NCBI RefSeq assembly: GCF_000027165.1
Contig: NC_013853.1
Coordinates: 1,736,001-1,800,000, forward strand
Length of the DNA: 64,000 bases
Direction of reading: 5' to 3'
DNA from: Streptococcus mitis B6
Lineage (GTDB): Bacteria > Bacillota > Bacilli > Lactobacillales > Streptococcaceae
Below, piece by piece: positions 9,544 through 18,497 of this stretch. Each line of letters starts with the position of its first letter. Position 1 is the stretch's first letter. The notes beneath the pieces were generated by a model that was given only the letters and a program-made list of their open reading frames with translations, was not told where the DNA came from and ran no database searches. The position numbers were made by a program, and so were the translations under genes.

Positions 9544-9846
9544 CTAAGATCTAGAAAGGACAAATTTCGTCCTTTCTTTTTTGATATTTAGAGCGATGAA
9601 AATCCGTTTTTTGAAGTTTTCAAAATTCCGAAAACCAAAGGCATTGCGCTTGATAAGTTTAATGAGATTATTCGTTGCTTCCAAGTTTGCGTTGGAATAG
9701 GGTAGTTGAAGGGCGTTGACGATTTTCTCTTTGCCCTTGAGGAAGGTTTTAAAGACAGTCTGAAAAAGAGGATGAACCTGCTTTAGATTGTCCTCAATGA
9801 GTCCGATGAATTTGTCAAGTTCCTTATTCTGAAAGGGAAAAAGCAA
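9544..9846 (-). pseudogene. ISL3-family transposase, C-terminal remnant
   Basis: About 100 codons matching the end of ISL3-family (IS1167-like) transposases: YSNANLEATNNLIKLIKRNAFGFRNF is the typical C-terminal pattern around the last catalytic Glu. The N-terminal three quarters are missing. An AT-rich palindromic stretch at 9865-9914 (GGC...GCC, containing GATTTACCCACTACAAATA) resembles an ISL3 terminus, so this is a collapsed element with an internal deletion. It marks the left edge of the accessory island beside serS. Confidence 0.75.
9554..9582 (+). terminator. Intrinsic terminator after serS
   Basis: GAAAGGAC, AAATTTC loop, GTCCTTTC, then a T-rich tail. It lies at the edge of the ISL3 remnant and is correctly placed to end serS transcription. 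Confidence 0.7.
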
Positions 9847-9963
9847 GAGTTAATAGAGATTATAGGCACTATAATATTTGTAGTGGGTAAATCCCTTATG
9901 GATATTGTGGAGCCTTTTTCTGTCCACCTGCGTCCTCTAAAACGTAAGAATAAGAATACTTCT

Positions 9964-10083
9964 TTAGCTACACTTGCGTGTTTCAGCTTGCATCTGAAAC
10001 AATAATCTACTATAGAGATTATTGAAAAGAGGAATGTTTTGTTTCTTTGGTATTTCTAACATTAGATGTTTAGATTCTTTCAT
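9964..10083 (-). pseudogene. Truncated ORF downstream of GntR regulator
   Basis: 39 codons beginning MKESKHLMLEIPKKQN with a strong GGAGG site (about 10088-10097), 70 bp after the GntR gene and on the same strand. The frame stops at 9964, where it meets the ISL3 remnant, so it looks like the 5' end of a longer gene cut by that element. YtrA-type GntR genes usually head ABC-transporter operons, but nothing here identifies the product. Too short to name. Confidence 0.4.
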
Positions 10084-10153
10084 ATTTGTTTCCTCCATTT
10101 TATCAATAATCTAAATAGTCAGTATTTTTATCTTCTTTATACATAATTGATTT

Positions 10154-10507
10154 TTATTCATTTTTTTTAGTTTCTATTCTATCAAATAGTTTGATAATCT
10201 CAGAATCAGAAAATCCTAAGACATATAGTTTTTCAAACAATATTTTTGTTAGCCTGTTCAAATGCTCATTTCTTAACTCAATTATTTTCTTCTCACTTTC
10301 AATAACAAAATATCCTTTACTTCCACGACTAACAATTAGTCCCTGTTTCTCAAGAACTTTTAAAGCTTTTTGAACTGTTGCAGGATTACATCCTTCCATC
10401 TCTGCTAAAGTCCTTATGGGAGGTATCTGTTGCCCCGGTACATACTTACCTCTTAAAATAGTTGCTCTTATCACAGATGTTATTTGTAAATATGGATACA
10501 TATTCAC
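10154..10507 (-). CDS. GntR-family (YtrA-type) transcriptional regulator
   Basis: 117 residues: GntR winged helix (GKYVPGQQIPPIRTLAEMEG, then NPATVQKALKVLEKQGL) with only a short helical tail, as in the YtrA subfamily. Such regulators usually control an ABC exporter next to them. Start is GTG at 10507, overlapping the TGA of the preceding SdpI-like frame, or the in-frame ATG at 10501; the ATG is the more ordinary choice. The partners are broken (IS1381 upstream, ISL3 remnant downstream). Confidence 0.82.
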   Translation of the reverse strand: MNMYPYLQITSVIRATILRGKYVPGQQIPPIRTLAEMEGCNPATVQKALKVLEKQGLIVSRGSKGYFVIESEKKIIELRNEHLNRLTKILFEKLYVLGFSDSEIIKLFDRIETKKNE

Positions 10508-10586
10508 TTAACCTTTTTATTTTTCCTTCCTCGTACGAATTTCCAATAAGCAGAATACGGAATAACCGTAGTAAACAGAAGATAAT

Positions 10587-11445
10587 AGACTTCCTGCGAA
10601 ACAAAAATATGATACAATAAAACTATGAATTATGAATCAAGTAAAGTATTAAGTGATGCACGATTTAAGCGCCTTGTTGGTGTTCAGCGTACTACTTTTG
10701 AAGAGATGTTAGCTGTGTTAAAAACAGCTTATCAACGTAAACACGCAAAAGGTGGACGAACCCCTAAGTTAAGCCTAGAAAACCTCCTCATGGCTACTCT
10801 TCAATATATGCGAGAATACCGCACTTATGAACAAATTGCGGCTGATTTTGGCATTCACGAAAGCAACTTAATCCGTCGGAGTCAATGGGTTGAAGCAACT
10901 CTTATTCAAAATGGTTTTACGATTTCAAAAACTCATCTTAGTGCTGAGGATACGGTGATTGTGGATGCAACAGAGGTAAAAATCAATCGTCCTAAAAAAA
11001 TCAACTAGCCAATTATTCTGGTAAAAAGAAATGTCATGCTATGAAAGCTCAGGCGATTGTCACAAGCCAAGGGAGAATTGTTTCTTTGGATATTGCAGTG
11101 AACTATTGCCACGATATGAAGTTGTTCAAAATGAGTCGCAGAAACATCGGACAAGCTGGTAAAATCTTGGCAGACAGTGGTTATCAAGGGATCATGAAGA
11201 TGTATTCACAAGCGCAAACTCCGAGGAAATCAAGTAAACTTAAGCCACTAACTCTTGAAGATAAATCCTATAATCATGTGCTATCTAAAGAGAGAATCAA
11301 GGTTGAGAATATTTTTGCCAAAGTAAAAACGTTTAAAATGTTTTCAACAACCTATCGAAATCGACGTAAACGCTTTGGATTACGAATGAATTTGATTGCT
11401 GGAATTATCAACCGTGAACTAGGATTTTAGTTTCGCAGGAAGTCT
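10587..11445 (+). mobile_element. IS1381 (IS5 family), complete copy
   Basis: 859 bp bounded by perfect 16-bp inverted repeats AGACTTCCTGCGAAAC (10587-10602) and its complement (11430-11445), flanked by the 3-bp duplication AAT on both sides. Size and ends match IS1381, common in pneumococci and relatives. It interrupts the small SdpI-like gene. Confidence 0.93.
10625..11430 (+). CDS. IS1381 transposase, two frames joined by -1 frameshift
   Basis: The first frame (10625-11008) holds the N-terminal helical domain and the first catalytic Asp in VIVDATEV. The second (open through 11041-11430) carries LADSGYQG (second Asp) and the C-terminal Glu region KERIKVENIFAKVKTFKMF. A run of seven A at 10994-11001 lies where a -1 slip would fuse the frames, giving ...RPKKNQLANYSGKKKCHAMKA. 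This is the usual organisation of IS1381, so the element may be functional rather than decayed. Confidence 0.88.
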
Positions 11446-11627
11446 AATATTTATTAGCAAACATATCGGGGATTCCTTTTGCATTGAAATGAATAGGAAT
11501 TTTCTCTGGGAGAAATATGCAAATAATAAATATTACAAACATCATTCCTATCAGCACTAATACATCTTTCAAAAATCTTTTTTTCATGGCAAATCTCCTT
11601 TCTATTTGTCAATAGCTTTCTATTTTC

Positions 11628-11823
11628 CTAAAATTTATCTAACCACCTTATAACTTCTACAAATGTATCCCTATTAATTGAATAATAGATATAATTTTTA
11701 TATCTACTGTCGGTAATTAATTTACTCTTTTTTAATAAAGATAGATGATAAGATATAGTTGCTTTTTCTAATTTAAAATGACTTGCTATTTCTCCAGCAG
11801 TTAAATTTTTAATCTAAAAACAC
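11628..11823 (-). pseudogene. ArsR/SdpR-family repressor, C-terminal fragment
   Basis: An open stretch of about 64 codons reads IKNLTAGEIASHFKLEKATISYHLSLLKKSKLI and then a wing with YKNYIYYSINRDTFVEVIRWLDKF. This matches the second half of SdpR-type ArsR regulators, which pair with SdpI proteins. The N-terminus is lost at about 11823, where a stop appears and unrelated sequence begins, probably the junction with the Tn916-like fragment. It precedes the SdpI-like gene on the same strand. Confidence 0.65.
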
Positions 11824-12100
11824 AATAAAAATCTGATTATCCGCTAAAATACAGTATCTATCAGCATTTTCAAGGAAACAAACACATCAATTTACTACTT
11901 ATTTACTACTAACGAATGAGCCTTGATACGCAAGTTTTCCTAGATATGCAAAGATATGGTACAACACATCAGTATTGAAACAAGAAAAAATTGAATAACC
12001 TATAGACTATGGAACGCCTAACATGACGTTCCTTTTCTATTTCCAGCCGTTCTTATTGGACGGCTATTTTATTACCCAAAATGAAAGGAGCATTAGATTT
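11824..12100. other. Non-coding junction between SdpR fragment and Tn916-like fragment
   Basis: 277 bp without a gene. The stretch TTTACTACTTATTTACTACT near 11893-11912 is a short direct repeat. A GAAAGGAGCATTAG site at the right end serves the adhesin gene. No integrase, excisionase or clear attachment site is visible. Confidence 0.4.
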
Positions 12101-12781
12101 ATGAAAAAGATGTTAAAACGATTGTGTACGGGCTTCTTAGCTCTTGCAACTGTCGTTACTGCTTTACCGACGACACCCGTTCATGCAGAAAGCAAGCAAT
12201 ACTGGACGGAGTCAAAAGAGCGTGTCGGTATCGTTGAAAAAGTAATGAATGACGGTTCGATTGGTTCTACCTTTAATGAGGGACATTTAACCGTTGAGGG
12301 CGAGGACGCTTACTGTATCGACATTAACACAGATTTTAGGAACGGCTACAAGACCAGAGCTGACGCAAGCACCCGTATGAGTGCCGACCAGATAAGCGAC
12401 GTTGCCTTATCTATCGAATATGTGAAACAGTACACAGACAGCCACAGCGGAATAAGCAAAAATCACGCTTACCTTTTAAGACAGCTTGTAGTCTGGCAGA
12501 GATTGAGCGTACATCTTGGCTGGCAATGTGATAACGTGCGAGCTTCTTATGATGAAATTCCAAAGGCAACGCAGGACGAAGTTTTCTCTGGTGCTAGAGC
12601 CTTTGTCAAAGAAAATAAAGGACGCTATGAATGTGGCGGTTATATCTACTCTGGCGAGGGGCAGGAATTGGGACAATTCTGGACGAAACTGAATGTCGGA
12701 AATGCGAAACTTCAAAAGGCTTCCAGTAATACCAGCATTACAGACGGTAACGGGAATTACTCAATCGCTGGTGCAACATAG
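12101..12781 (+). pseudogene. Thioester-domain (TQXA) surface adhesin, truncated
   Basis: 226-codon N-terminal part of a secreted adhesin. The signal peptide MKKMLKRLCTGFLALATVVT...VHAES is followed by a TQXA thioester domain: Cys in EDAYCIDINTDF and Gln in LLRQLVVWQRL, which would form a Cys-Gln thioester that can bind host surfaces covalently. The frame ends just after the first residues of a Cna_B/SpaA-like repeat (NAKLQKASSNTS), and the repeats and LPXTG anchor are gone, replaced by the end of orf15. The open frame reaches 12023, but GAAAGGAG before 12101 and the signal peptide fix the start. Such VaFE/TQXA proteins occur on Tn916/Tn1549-like ICEs. Confidence 0.78.
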
Positions 12782-12782
12782 G

Positions 12783-12938
12783 CAGAATGTAGAAAAAGTG
12801 GTATCGCAGGAAACACACCAGAATTACAAAGCAGAGCGTACCACAAAGGCACAGACCTTTGAACAATCAAAGCGTACAACGGAACATACCGAAAAGAACC
12901 GTAACCTTGTAATGAAGAAAGGACAGAAGAAAAAATGA
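12783..12938 (+). pseudogene. Tn916 orf15 (VirB6-like) C-terminal fragment
   Basis: About 51 charged codons (EKVVSQETHQNYKAERTTKA ... KKGQKKK) in a different frame from the truncated adhesin. The stop overlaps the orf14 start in AAAAAATGAAA, as at the orf15-orf14 junction of Tn916. It is the tail of the large membrane conjugation protein; the rest is deleted. Confidence 0.65.
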
Positions 12939-13942
12939 AACTGAAACATATCGCTCTTATTGGCAGTCTGTTTCCTATCCTCTTTTCTCTGGTGCTGTTC
13001 TTTGGTGTCCTCATTAGTGCGGACAGCGACGACGAAAACAGCAACTTTTCTTCTGGCATTACGGTTATGAATTTATCCGCAGAAGTTTTGAAACATCAGC
13101 CTATGGTGGAAAAATACGCCAGAGAAAACGGTATCTCCGAGTATGTCAATGTGCTACTTGCTATTATTCAAGTAGAAAGTGGCGGTACGGCAGAAGATGT
13201 TATGCAGAGTTCGGAAAGTTTGGGACTACCACCCAACTCTTTAGATACCGAAAGTTCAATCAAGCAGGGGTGTAAATATTTTGCGTCCCTGCTTTCTTCC
13301 TGCCAAAATCAAGGTATCGACGACTTGAATGTAGCGATACAGTCCTATAATTATGGCGGTGGTTATGTGGGATATGTGGCAGGAAAAGGAAAGAAATATA
13401 CCTTTAATCTTGCAGAGAGCTTCGCCCGTGAGAAATCGGGTGGAAAGAAAGTAACCTACACCAACCCGATAGCCGTTGCAAAGAACGGGGGCTGGCGGTA
13501 TGGCTATGGAAATATGTTCTATGTGGAATTAGTCAATCAGTATTTAACTGTTCCGCAGGTATCGGGAGAGCTGGCACAAAAGGTAATGAATGAAGCGTTG
13601 AAATATCAAGGCTGGAAGTATGTGTATGGCGGTAGCAATCCCAACACTTCCTTTGACTGCTCGGGACTGATGCAATGGTGTTATGGAAAAGCTGGTATCT
13701 CCTTACCGAGAACAGCACAAGCACAATATGACGCTACCCAACATCTTCCGCTTTCGCAGGCAAAGGCTGGGGACTTGGTATTTTTCCATTCCACCTATAA
13801 CGCTGGTTCGTATGTAACCCACGTCGGCATTTATGTAGGAAATAACCAGATGTACCATGCGGGCGACCCGATAGGATATGCAGACCTAAGTAATAGTTAC
13901 TGGCAACAGCACTTAATCGGTGCAGGACGAGTAAAACAATAG
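12935..13942 (+). CDS. Tn916 Orf14-like cell-wall hydrolase (lysozyme + NlpC/P60)
   Basis: 335 residues: N-terminal membrane anchor (about 7-30), lysozyme-like/SLT domain with IIQVESGG (catalytic Glu) and NYGGGYVGYV, then an NlpC/P60 peptidase with Cys in TSFDCSGLMQWC near 237 and His in YVTHVGIYVG near 296. This is the VirB1-like enzyme that opens peptidoglycan for conjugation in Tn916. Intact here although the rest of the transfer module upstream is missing. Confidence 0.93.
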   Translation: MKLKHIALIGSLFPILFSLVLFFGVLISADSDDENSNFSSGITVMNLSAEVLKHQPMVEKYARENGISEYVNVLLAIIQVESGGTAEDVMQSSESLGLPPNSLDTESSIKQGCKYFASLLSSCQNQGIDDLNVAIQSYNYGGGYVGYVAGKGKKYTFNLAESFAREKSGGKKVTYTNPIAVAKNGGWRYGYGNMFYVELVNQYLTVPQVSGELAQKVMNEALKYQGWKYVYGGSNPNTSFDCSGLMQWCYGKAGISLPRTAQAQYDATQHLPLSQAKAGDLVFFHSTYNAGSYVTHVGIYVGNNQMYHAGDPIGYADLSNSYWQQHLIGAGRVKQ

Positions 13943-13958
13943 AAAGGACTTGAAAAAT

Positions 13959-14870
13959 ATGTTTAAGAAGAATAAGAAACAGACAGAAACTATCAAAGAA
14001 CCAAAAGAAAAAAAGGTGCGTACTGTTAAGGTAGGCACACATAAGAAAACCGTGATTGCGTTGTGGGTGGTGCTTATCGCAAGCGTGAGCTTTGGAGTGT
14101 ATAAGAATTTTACTGCTATCGACCAGCACACGACCCATGAAAAAGAAATCATTGAACTTTGCTTGCAGGACACCAACGGGATAGAAAATTTCGTGAAGAA
14201 TTTTGCGAAGTCCTACTACACATGGAATAACAGCAAAGAAGCTATCGAAGCAAGGACGCAGGCAATCAGCGGTTATCTGACAAAGGAATTGCAGGACTTG
14301 AATGTTGATACAATCAGAACGGATATACCGACCAGCTCCACAGCTACAAATGTGATTGTATGGAGTATCGAACAATCGGGAACGAACACTTTTTCTGCTA
14401 CCTACGAAGTAGATCAGCAGATAAAAGAGGGAGAAAAGACAAGCAATGTGAAAGCAACCTATACCGTAAAAGTCCATATAGACGCTGACGGGGATATGGT
14501 AATCGTTCAGAACCCTACCCTTGCACCAGCAATCGAAAAATCAGACTATGAGCCTAAGACACCAGAAGCAGACGCAAGTGTAGACGCTGATACTGTAAAC
14601 GACGCTACCGCATTTCTGGAAACATTCTTTAAGCTGTACCCAACAGCCACAGAAAAAGAACTTGCCTATTATGTATCTGGTAATGTACTTGAACCTATCG
14701 GCAGAGATTACCTTTATTCTGAACTGATAAACCCTATCTTTACAAAGGACGGGGAGAATGTGAAAGTCAAGGTTGCTGTGAAATTCCTTGATAATCAGAC
14801 AAAGGCAACGCAGGTATCGCAATATGAGCTTGTGCTACATAAGGATAGCAACTGGAAGATTATAGGATAA
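13959..14870 (+). CDS. Tn916 Orf13 / TcpC-family conjugal transfer protein
   Basis: About 303 residues: cytoplasmic basic N-terminus, one membrane segment (VIALWVVLIASVSFGVY) and two NTF2-like extracellular domains, as in TcpC/VirB8 proteins of the mating channel. The frame opens at a TTG (13950), but the ATG at 13959 is better placed after GAAAGGA. It is 16 bp after orf14, in the Tn916 order. Confidence 0.9.
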   Translation: MFKKNKKQTETIKEPKEKKVRTVKVGTHKKTVIALWVVLIASVSFGVYKNFTAIDQHTTHEKEIIELCLQDTNGIENFVKNFAKSYYTWNNSKEAIEARTQAISGYLTKELQDLNVDTIRTDIPTSSTATNVIVWSIEQSGTNTFSATYEVDQQIKEGEKTSNVKATYTVKVHIDADGDMVIVQNPTLAPAIEKSDYEPKTPEADASVDADTVNDATAFLETFFKLYPTATEKELAYYVSGNVLEPIGRDYLYSELINPIFTKDGENVKVKVAVKFLDNQTKATQVSQYELVLHKDSNWKIIG

Positions 14871-14875
14871 GTATT

Positions 14876-14904
14876 AAGGGGTTATCAAAAAAAGATAGCC
14901 CCCT
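14876..14904 (+). terminator. Hairpin after orf13
   Basis: AAGGGGTTATC, A-rich loop, GATAGCCCCCTT. A stable hairpin directly after the orf13 stop; the following tail has few T. In Tn916 the tet(M) leader begins about here. Confidence 0.5.
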
Positions 14905-14982
14905 TTACCCTAAAAGCAGAAAACGTTGCTCACGTTTCAGATATATGTTAATATTAAAATTAGAATAGATTAACAAAAAGAG

Positions 14983-15942
14983 ATGATTGGTATGGATAAT
15001 AGATTTAATAAATCTTGGTATGGAGATAAAGCACAATTAGTCGATAGTGATAATGATTGTGTTATTATAGATTATGGCTGTAAAGGAAAAGGTATTATTA
15101 CAAGTTATAATCTTTATGACGGTATCACACTTTGTTTTCTTGATTTTTATACAGATGAAATTATGCCCTCACAAAAATTTAATCCTGATATAATTTCTAT
15201 TGTCCATTGTCAAGCGGGGCGTTATGAATGTGAATTTTCTAATCATCAGATGTTTTATTTGTCAGAAGGATATTTCAGTATTATGGGGACTAAACATTTG
15301 CCTATATCTTTTTCCTTTCCCCTAAAAAAATGTTACGCATTTAGCTTAGTCATAGATAAACACGCCCTTAGTGCAGATACACAAAAAATTCTAAATGATT
15401 TTTGCTTAGATATGGACAAAATAAGTGAAAGATTAAAGTTAAATAAAAATGGATATTTAAGTCATGCAGACTTTGAGTTAGGACATCTTTTTGAAGAATT
15501 TTATAATGCTAAAGATAAGGAAAGTATTACCTATTTTCGTGTTAAAGCAATCGAATTTTTATATTTCATCAACAAACTGTCGGGCAATGAAGAAACTGAA
15601 TTTCGATATTTCAACAAAAAATATATACAAATAACAAAAGATGTTTGCAAATATATGACAGAACATTTAGAAGAAAAAGTATCTCTGGAACAATTAGCTT
15701 ATGAAAAAGGAATTAACTTGTCGTTACTGTATAAAGTCTTTGCACAAGTATATGGAGATACTCCTTATTCTTACATAAAAAAATACAAGATGAATATAGC
15801 GTCTAATGAATTAAGAAATTCAAAGCGTAAAATAAATGATATTGCGTTAAGTCTTGGATATAGTAATGCAAGTAAATTTTCTATTGCATTTCAATCGGTA
15901 TATGGTATTTTACCTAAAGATTATCGAAAGGCAGAAAATTAA
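14983..15942 (+). CDS. AraC-family transcriptional activator
   Basis: 319 residues (or 316 from the ATG at 14992). A non-conserved N-terminal sensor is followed by a C-terminal double helix-turn-helix: VSLEQLAYEKGINLSLLYKVF and INDIALSLGYSNASKFSIAF. The genome order AraC then ABC half-transporter resembles YbtA-like control of siderophore or metal-chelate transporters carried on ICEs. It is very AT-rich compared with orf13 and occupies the position of tet(M) in Tn916. Confidence 0.85.
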   Translation: MIGMDNRFNKSWYGDKAQLVDSDNDCVIIDYGCKGKGIITSYNLYDGITLCFLDFYTDEIMPSQKFNPDIISIVHCQAGRYECEFSNHQMFYLSEGYFSIMGTKHLPISFSFPLKKCYAFSLVIDKHALSADTQKILNDFCLDMDKISERLKLNKNGYLSHADFELGHLFEEFYNAKDKESITYFRVKAIEFLYFINKLSGNEETEFRYFNKKYIQITKDVCKYMTEHLEEKVSLEQLAYEKGINLSLLYKVFAQVYGDTPYSYIKKYKMNIASNELRNSKRKINDIALSLGYSNASKFSIAFQSVYGILPKDYRKAEN

Positions 15943-16010
15943 CACTTTTGGGCTATTTTTTGGATAGATATATAGCTATGGAGTAGAAGCAAATAAATAT
16001 AAAAAGTAAA

Positions 16011-16048
16011 ATGATGTATGTTAGCAAGAGCTAACTACATCATTTTTT
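16011..16048 (+). terminator. Intrinsic terminator / attenuator just before the ABC transporter
   Basis: ATGATGTA-T-GTTAGC, AAGA loop, GCTAAC-TACATCAT, then six T. It ends only a few bases before the AGGAGG of the next gene. Either it terminates the AraC transcript, leaving no room for a downstream promoter, or it is a conditional attenuator. Confidence 0.75.
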
Positions 16049-16065
16049 AGTTAGGAGGATTTATT

Positions 16066-17883
16066 ATGGCAAAGAAAACGCCAAAACAGGTAAAGCCTAA
16101 AACTGGCTTGGCACGATGTATGGAACTGGCTTCAAATAAGAAAGGACTGATTTTTATATCCGCTATTCTTTCTTCCTTAGCGTCGATTGCTTCATTTATT
16201 CCTTATATTGCAGTTTACTTCATCATTCGTTCTATTCTTCAAGTTTATCCAAATTTGAATAGCTTAGATGTCAATGAAGTAATAGGGTATGGCTGGTTGG
16301 CTCTGGGTGGAATTATCGCAAATATTTTGTTGTATTTTTTGGCGATATTTTGTTCTCATCTTGCGGCTTTTGGAACATTGTATGAATTAAAGGTTAAATT
16401 TGCAGAACATATTACCAAAATACCTTTAGGTTATCATTTGACGATTGGAAGTGGACGGTTAAGAAAAATCATGGACGAAAATATAGAAAGTGTTGAGGGT
16501 TTCATTGCACATCAATTTCCTGATTTTGTGGCTTCCGTAACTGCTCCGATTGTTATGGTTATTTTATTATTTGCTATTGATTGGAGATTCGGCATTGCTT
16601 CTCTTGTTGGTATTATTTTAGCTTTTATTGTTCAGTTTATGGGTTATGGAAGTGGGGCAATGAAAGAAAATATGGGGAAATATCAAATTGCTCTTGAAGA
16701 TATGAATAATGCGTCTGTTGAATATGTACGAGGTATGCCAGTCGTTAAGGCTTTTAATCAGACAGCTAATTCATTTGAACAGTTAAAACATGCAATCTCT
16801 CAATATACAGAATGGGTATTGAAATTTTCATTAGGTTGGCAAAATTGTATGCCTGCATTTACAACGATAATTAACAATATTTATCTTGTGCTTATACCCG
16901 TAGGTATTTTAATTGGTACTAATGCAGTAAACCAGAAAGAATTTCTGATGACTTTCATCTTCTATTTGCTCTTTGTTCCAGCAGTAGCGGGTATACTTAA
17001 CAAAATTATGTATGTTTCAGAATCGTTTATGCAAATCAATGGAAATGTTGCAAGAATGGACGAAATATTTAATATTCCAGTCTTAAAAGATACACAAATA
17101 TCAAAGACTTTTGATAATGACAATGTTACATTCGATAATGTTAGTTTTTCTTATACTGGAAAAGAGAATGAACTGGCAATAAAAAATGTTTCTTTTGAAG
17201 CAAAGCAAGGGGAAATAACAGCGATCGTCGGCTTATCTGGTGGTGGAAAAAGTACGATTGCTAATTTGATTTCTCGTTTTTGGGACGTAACCTCTGGAAG
17301 CATTAAAATAGGAAATGTTGATGTTCGTGAAGTTGGAACTAATGACTTAATGAAACATATTAGCTTTGTGTTTCAAGATATATTTCTTTTTAAGCAAAGT
17401 ATTTTCGATAATATTCGCATGGGAAATCCAAACGCAACAAAAGAGCAAGTCATATCAGCTTCTAAAGCGGCACAGTGTCATGATTTTATTTCTAAATTAC
17501 CAAACGGATATGATACAGTAGTCGGAACACAAGGTATACATCTTTCAGGTGGAGAACGACAGAGAATTGCTATCGCAAGAGCTATTATTAAAGACGCCCC
17601 TATCATTGTATTAGATGAAGCAACTGCATTTAGCGACCCTGAAAATGAATATTTGATACAAAAGGCTTTTGAGAAACTTATGCAAGACAAAACTGTCATT
17701 ATGATTGCACACCGTCTTTCTACAATTCGTAATGCAAATAAAATTATTGTTATGGAAAATGGTCGCTTAATTGAAAGTGGAAAACATAATGATTTAATAC
17801 AGAAAAATGGACGTTATGCTGAAATGTGGAAACATTATACAGAGGCGATTGATTTGAAAGTTCAAACAAAGGTGGTGCAGTAA
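16066..17883 (+). CDS. ABC half-transporter (membrane domain fused to ATPase)
   Basis: 605 residues. Six membrane segments in the first ~330 residues, then a complete ATPase: Walker A GLSGGGKST near 386, signature LSGGERQRIAIARA near 494, Walker B IIVLDEAT near 517 and switch AHRLS near 550. Most similar in design to YbtP/YbtQ-type importers and their ICE-borne relatives, which work as heterodimers. Its partner gene appears to be lost (17885-18043), so function as a homodimer or inactivity are both possible. AGGAGG precedes the start. Substrate unknown. Confidence 0.85.
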   Translation: MAKKTPKQVKPKTGLARCMELASNKKGLIFISAILSSLASIASFIPYIAVYFIIRSILQVYPNLNSLDVNEVIGYGWLALGGIIANILLYFLAIFCSHLAAFGTLYELKVKFAEHITKIPLGYHLTIGSGRLRKIMDENIESVEGFIAHQFPDFVASVTAPIVMVILLFAIDWRFGIASLVGIILAFIVQFMGYGSGAMKENMGKYQIALEDMNNASVEYVRGMPVVKAFNQTANSFEQLKHAISQYTEWVLKFSLGWQNCMPAFTTIINNIYLVLIPVGILIGTNAVNQKEFLMTFIFYLLFVPAVAGILNKIMYVSESFMQINGNVARMDEIFNIPVLKDTQISKTFDNDNVTFDNVSFSYTGKENELAIKNVSFEAKQGEITAIVGLSGGGKSTIANLISRFWDVTSGSIKIGNVDVREVGTNDLMKHISFVFQDIFLFKQSIFDNIRMGNPNATKEQVISASKAAQCHDFISKLPNGYDTVVGTQGIHLSGGERQRIAIARAIIKDAPIIVLDEATAFSDPENEYLIQKAFEKLMQDKTVIMIAHRLSTIRNANKIIVMENGRLIESGKHNDLIQKNGRYAEMWKHYTEAIDLKVQTKVVQ

Positions 17884-17884
17884 A

Positions 17885-18043
17885 ATGAAAAAATTAAAAG
17901 AAATATTATTTTTATCAGATAAAAAAAATGTAAAATTATCATCTGCCATTTCAATCGCCTCTATAATGGTACTTATATTAATCTTCATCTTGACATTCTC
18001 CTATTCCATTTTAAATGTGTTTTTTATTCCATATCGAGCATAA
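17885..18043 (+). pseudogene. Probable 5' stub of second ABC half-transporter
   Basis: 52 codons, 1 bp after the ABC gene: MKKLKEILFLSDKKNVKLSS then one hydrophobic segment (AISIASIMVLILIFILTFSY). The start matches the cytoplasmic lead and first membrane helix expected for the heterodimer partner, after which similarity to anything recognisable ends. It could instead be a genuine small membrane protein. Confidence 0.45.
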
Positions 18044-18497
18044 CATAATTTTTTATTAAAATACAAATGAAAGCAGTATTTTTGAGTAGACATAAATAAA
18101 AGAAAGCCTTTGTTTATCAGGCTTTTCAACTCTACATAGCAATGCTATGACTCCACATACAGTAAAATAAAGGCCTTATACACCATGACAAAAGTATTTT
18201 CATTACATAATGGTGGAGTAAATTTATTCGTTAAAATTCACGGGGTTTCTCCACTCGCATAGGCAAGCGATAATGTGTCCAACTCAATTCGCGACACAAT
18301 ACGTAGTTTTTGGAAAAGCAAGATAAAACTGACGCATATTTTAAAGATTTACAATAGTAAATTCTATTCCGAAATCTGCCAATTTATGTTTAGATAGTTC
18401 AACTATTAATCTGGTCCATACTCAGACTCTTCCTCTCAACCCTGCTTATCTATAATACTTTTATCCTTATTCCAATATGCTTCCACCATTGCAAAGG
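18044..18497. other. Intergenic stretch without recognised gene
   Basis: 454 bp of mixed remnants. A 25-codon frame (MTKVFSLHNGG..., 18185-18262) has no convincing ribosome site. No terminator with a T tail or mobile-element end was recognised. Confidence 0.4.

Larger units (their letters stand above)
10504..11587 (-). pseudogene. Small DUF1648/SdpI-like membrane protein gene split by IS1381
   Basis: The 5' part (11587 to 11446) encodes MKKRFLKDVLVLIGMM..., a membrane segment, then IPIHFNAKGIPDMFANKY, typical of DUF1648/SdpI-type proteins. The 3' part (10586 to 10504) encodes YLLFTTVIPYSAYWKFVRG and ends in TGA. Removing IS1381 and one 3-bp target copy joins the halves in frame to an intact protein of about 73 residues. 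The insertion is therefore recent and the gene was complete before it. Reconstruction is read directly from sequence; function (SdpI-like immunity or signalling) is inferred. Confidence 0.75.

Noticed and set aside
10625..11430. IS1381 transposase as a pseudogene because it is in two frames
   Set aside because: The break is a seven-A slippery site with -1 geometry, the normal expression mode for this element.
18185..18262. 25-codon frame MTKVFSLHNGG
   Set aside because: No convincing ribosome site or neighbour; likely chance.
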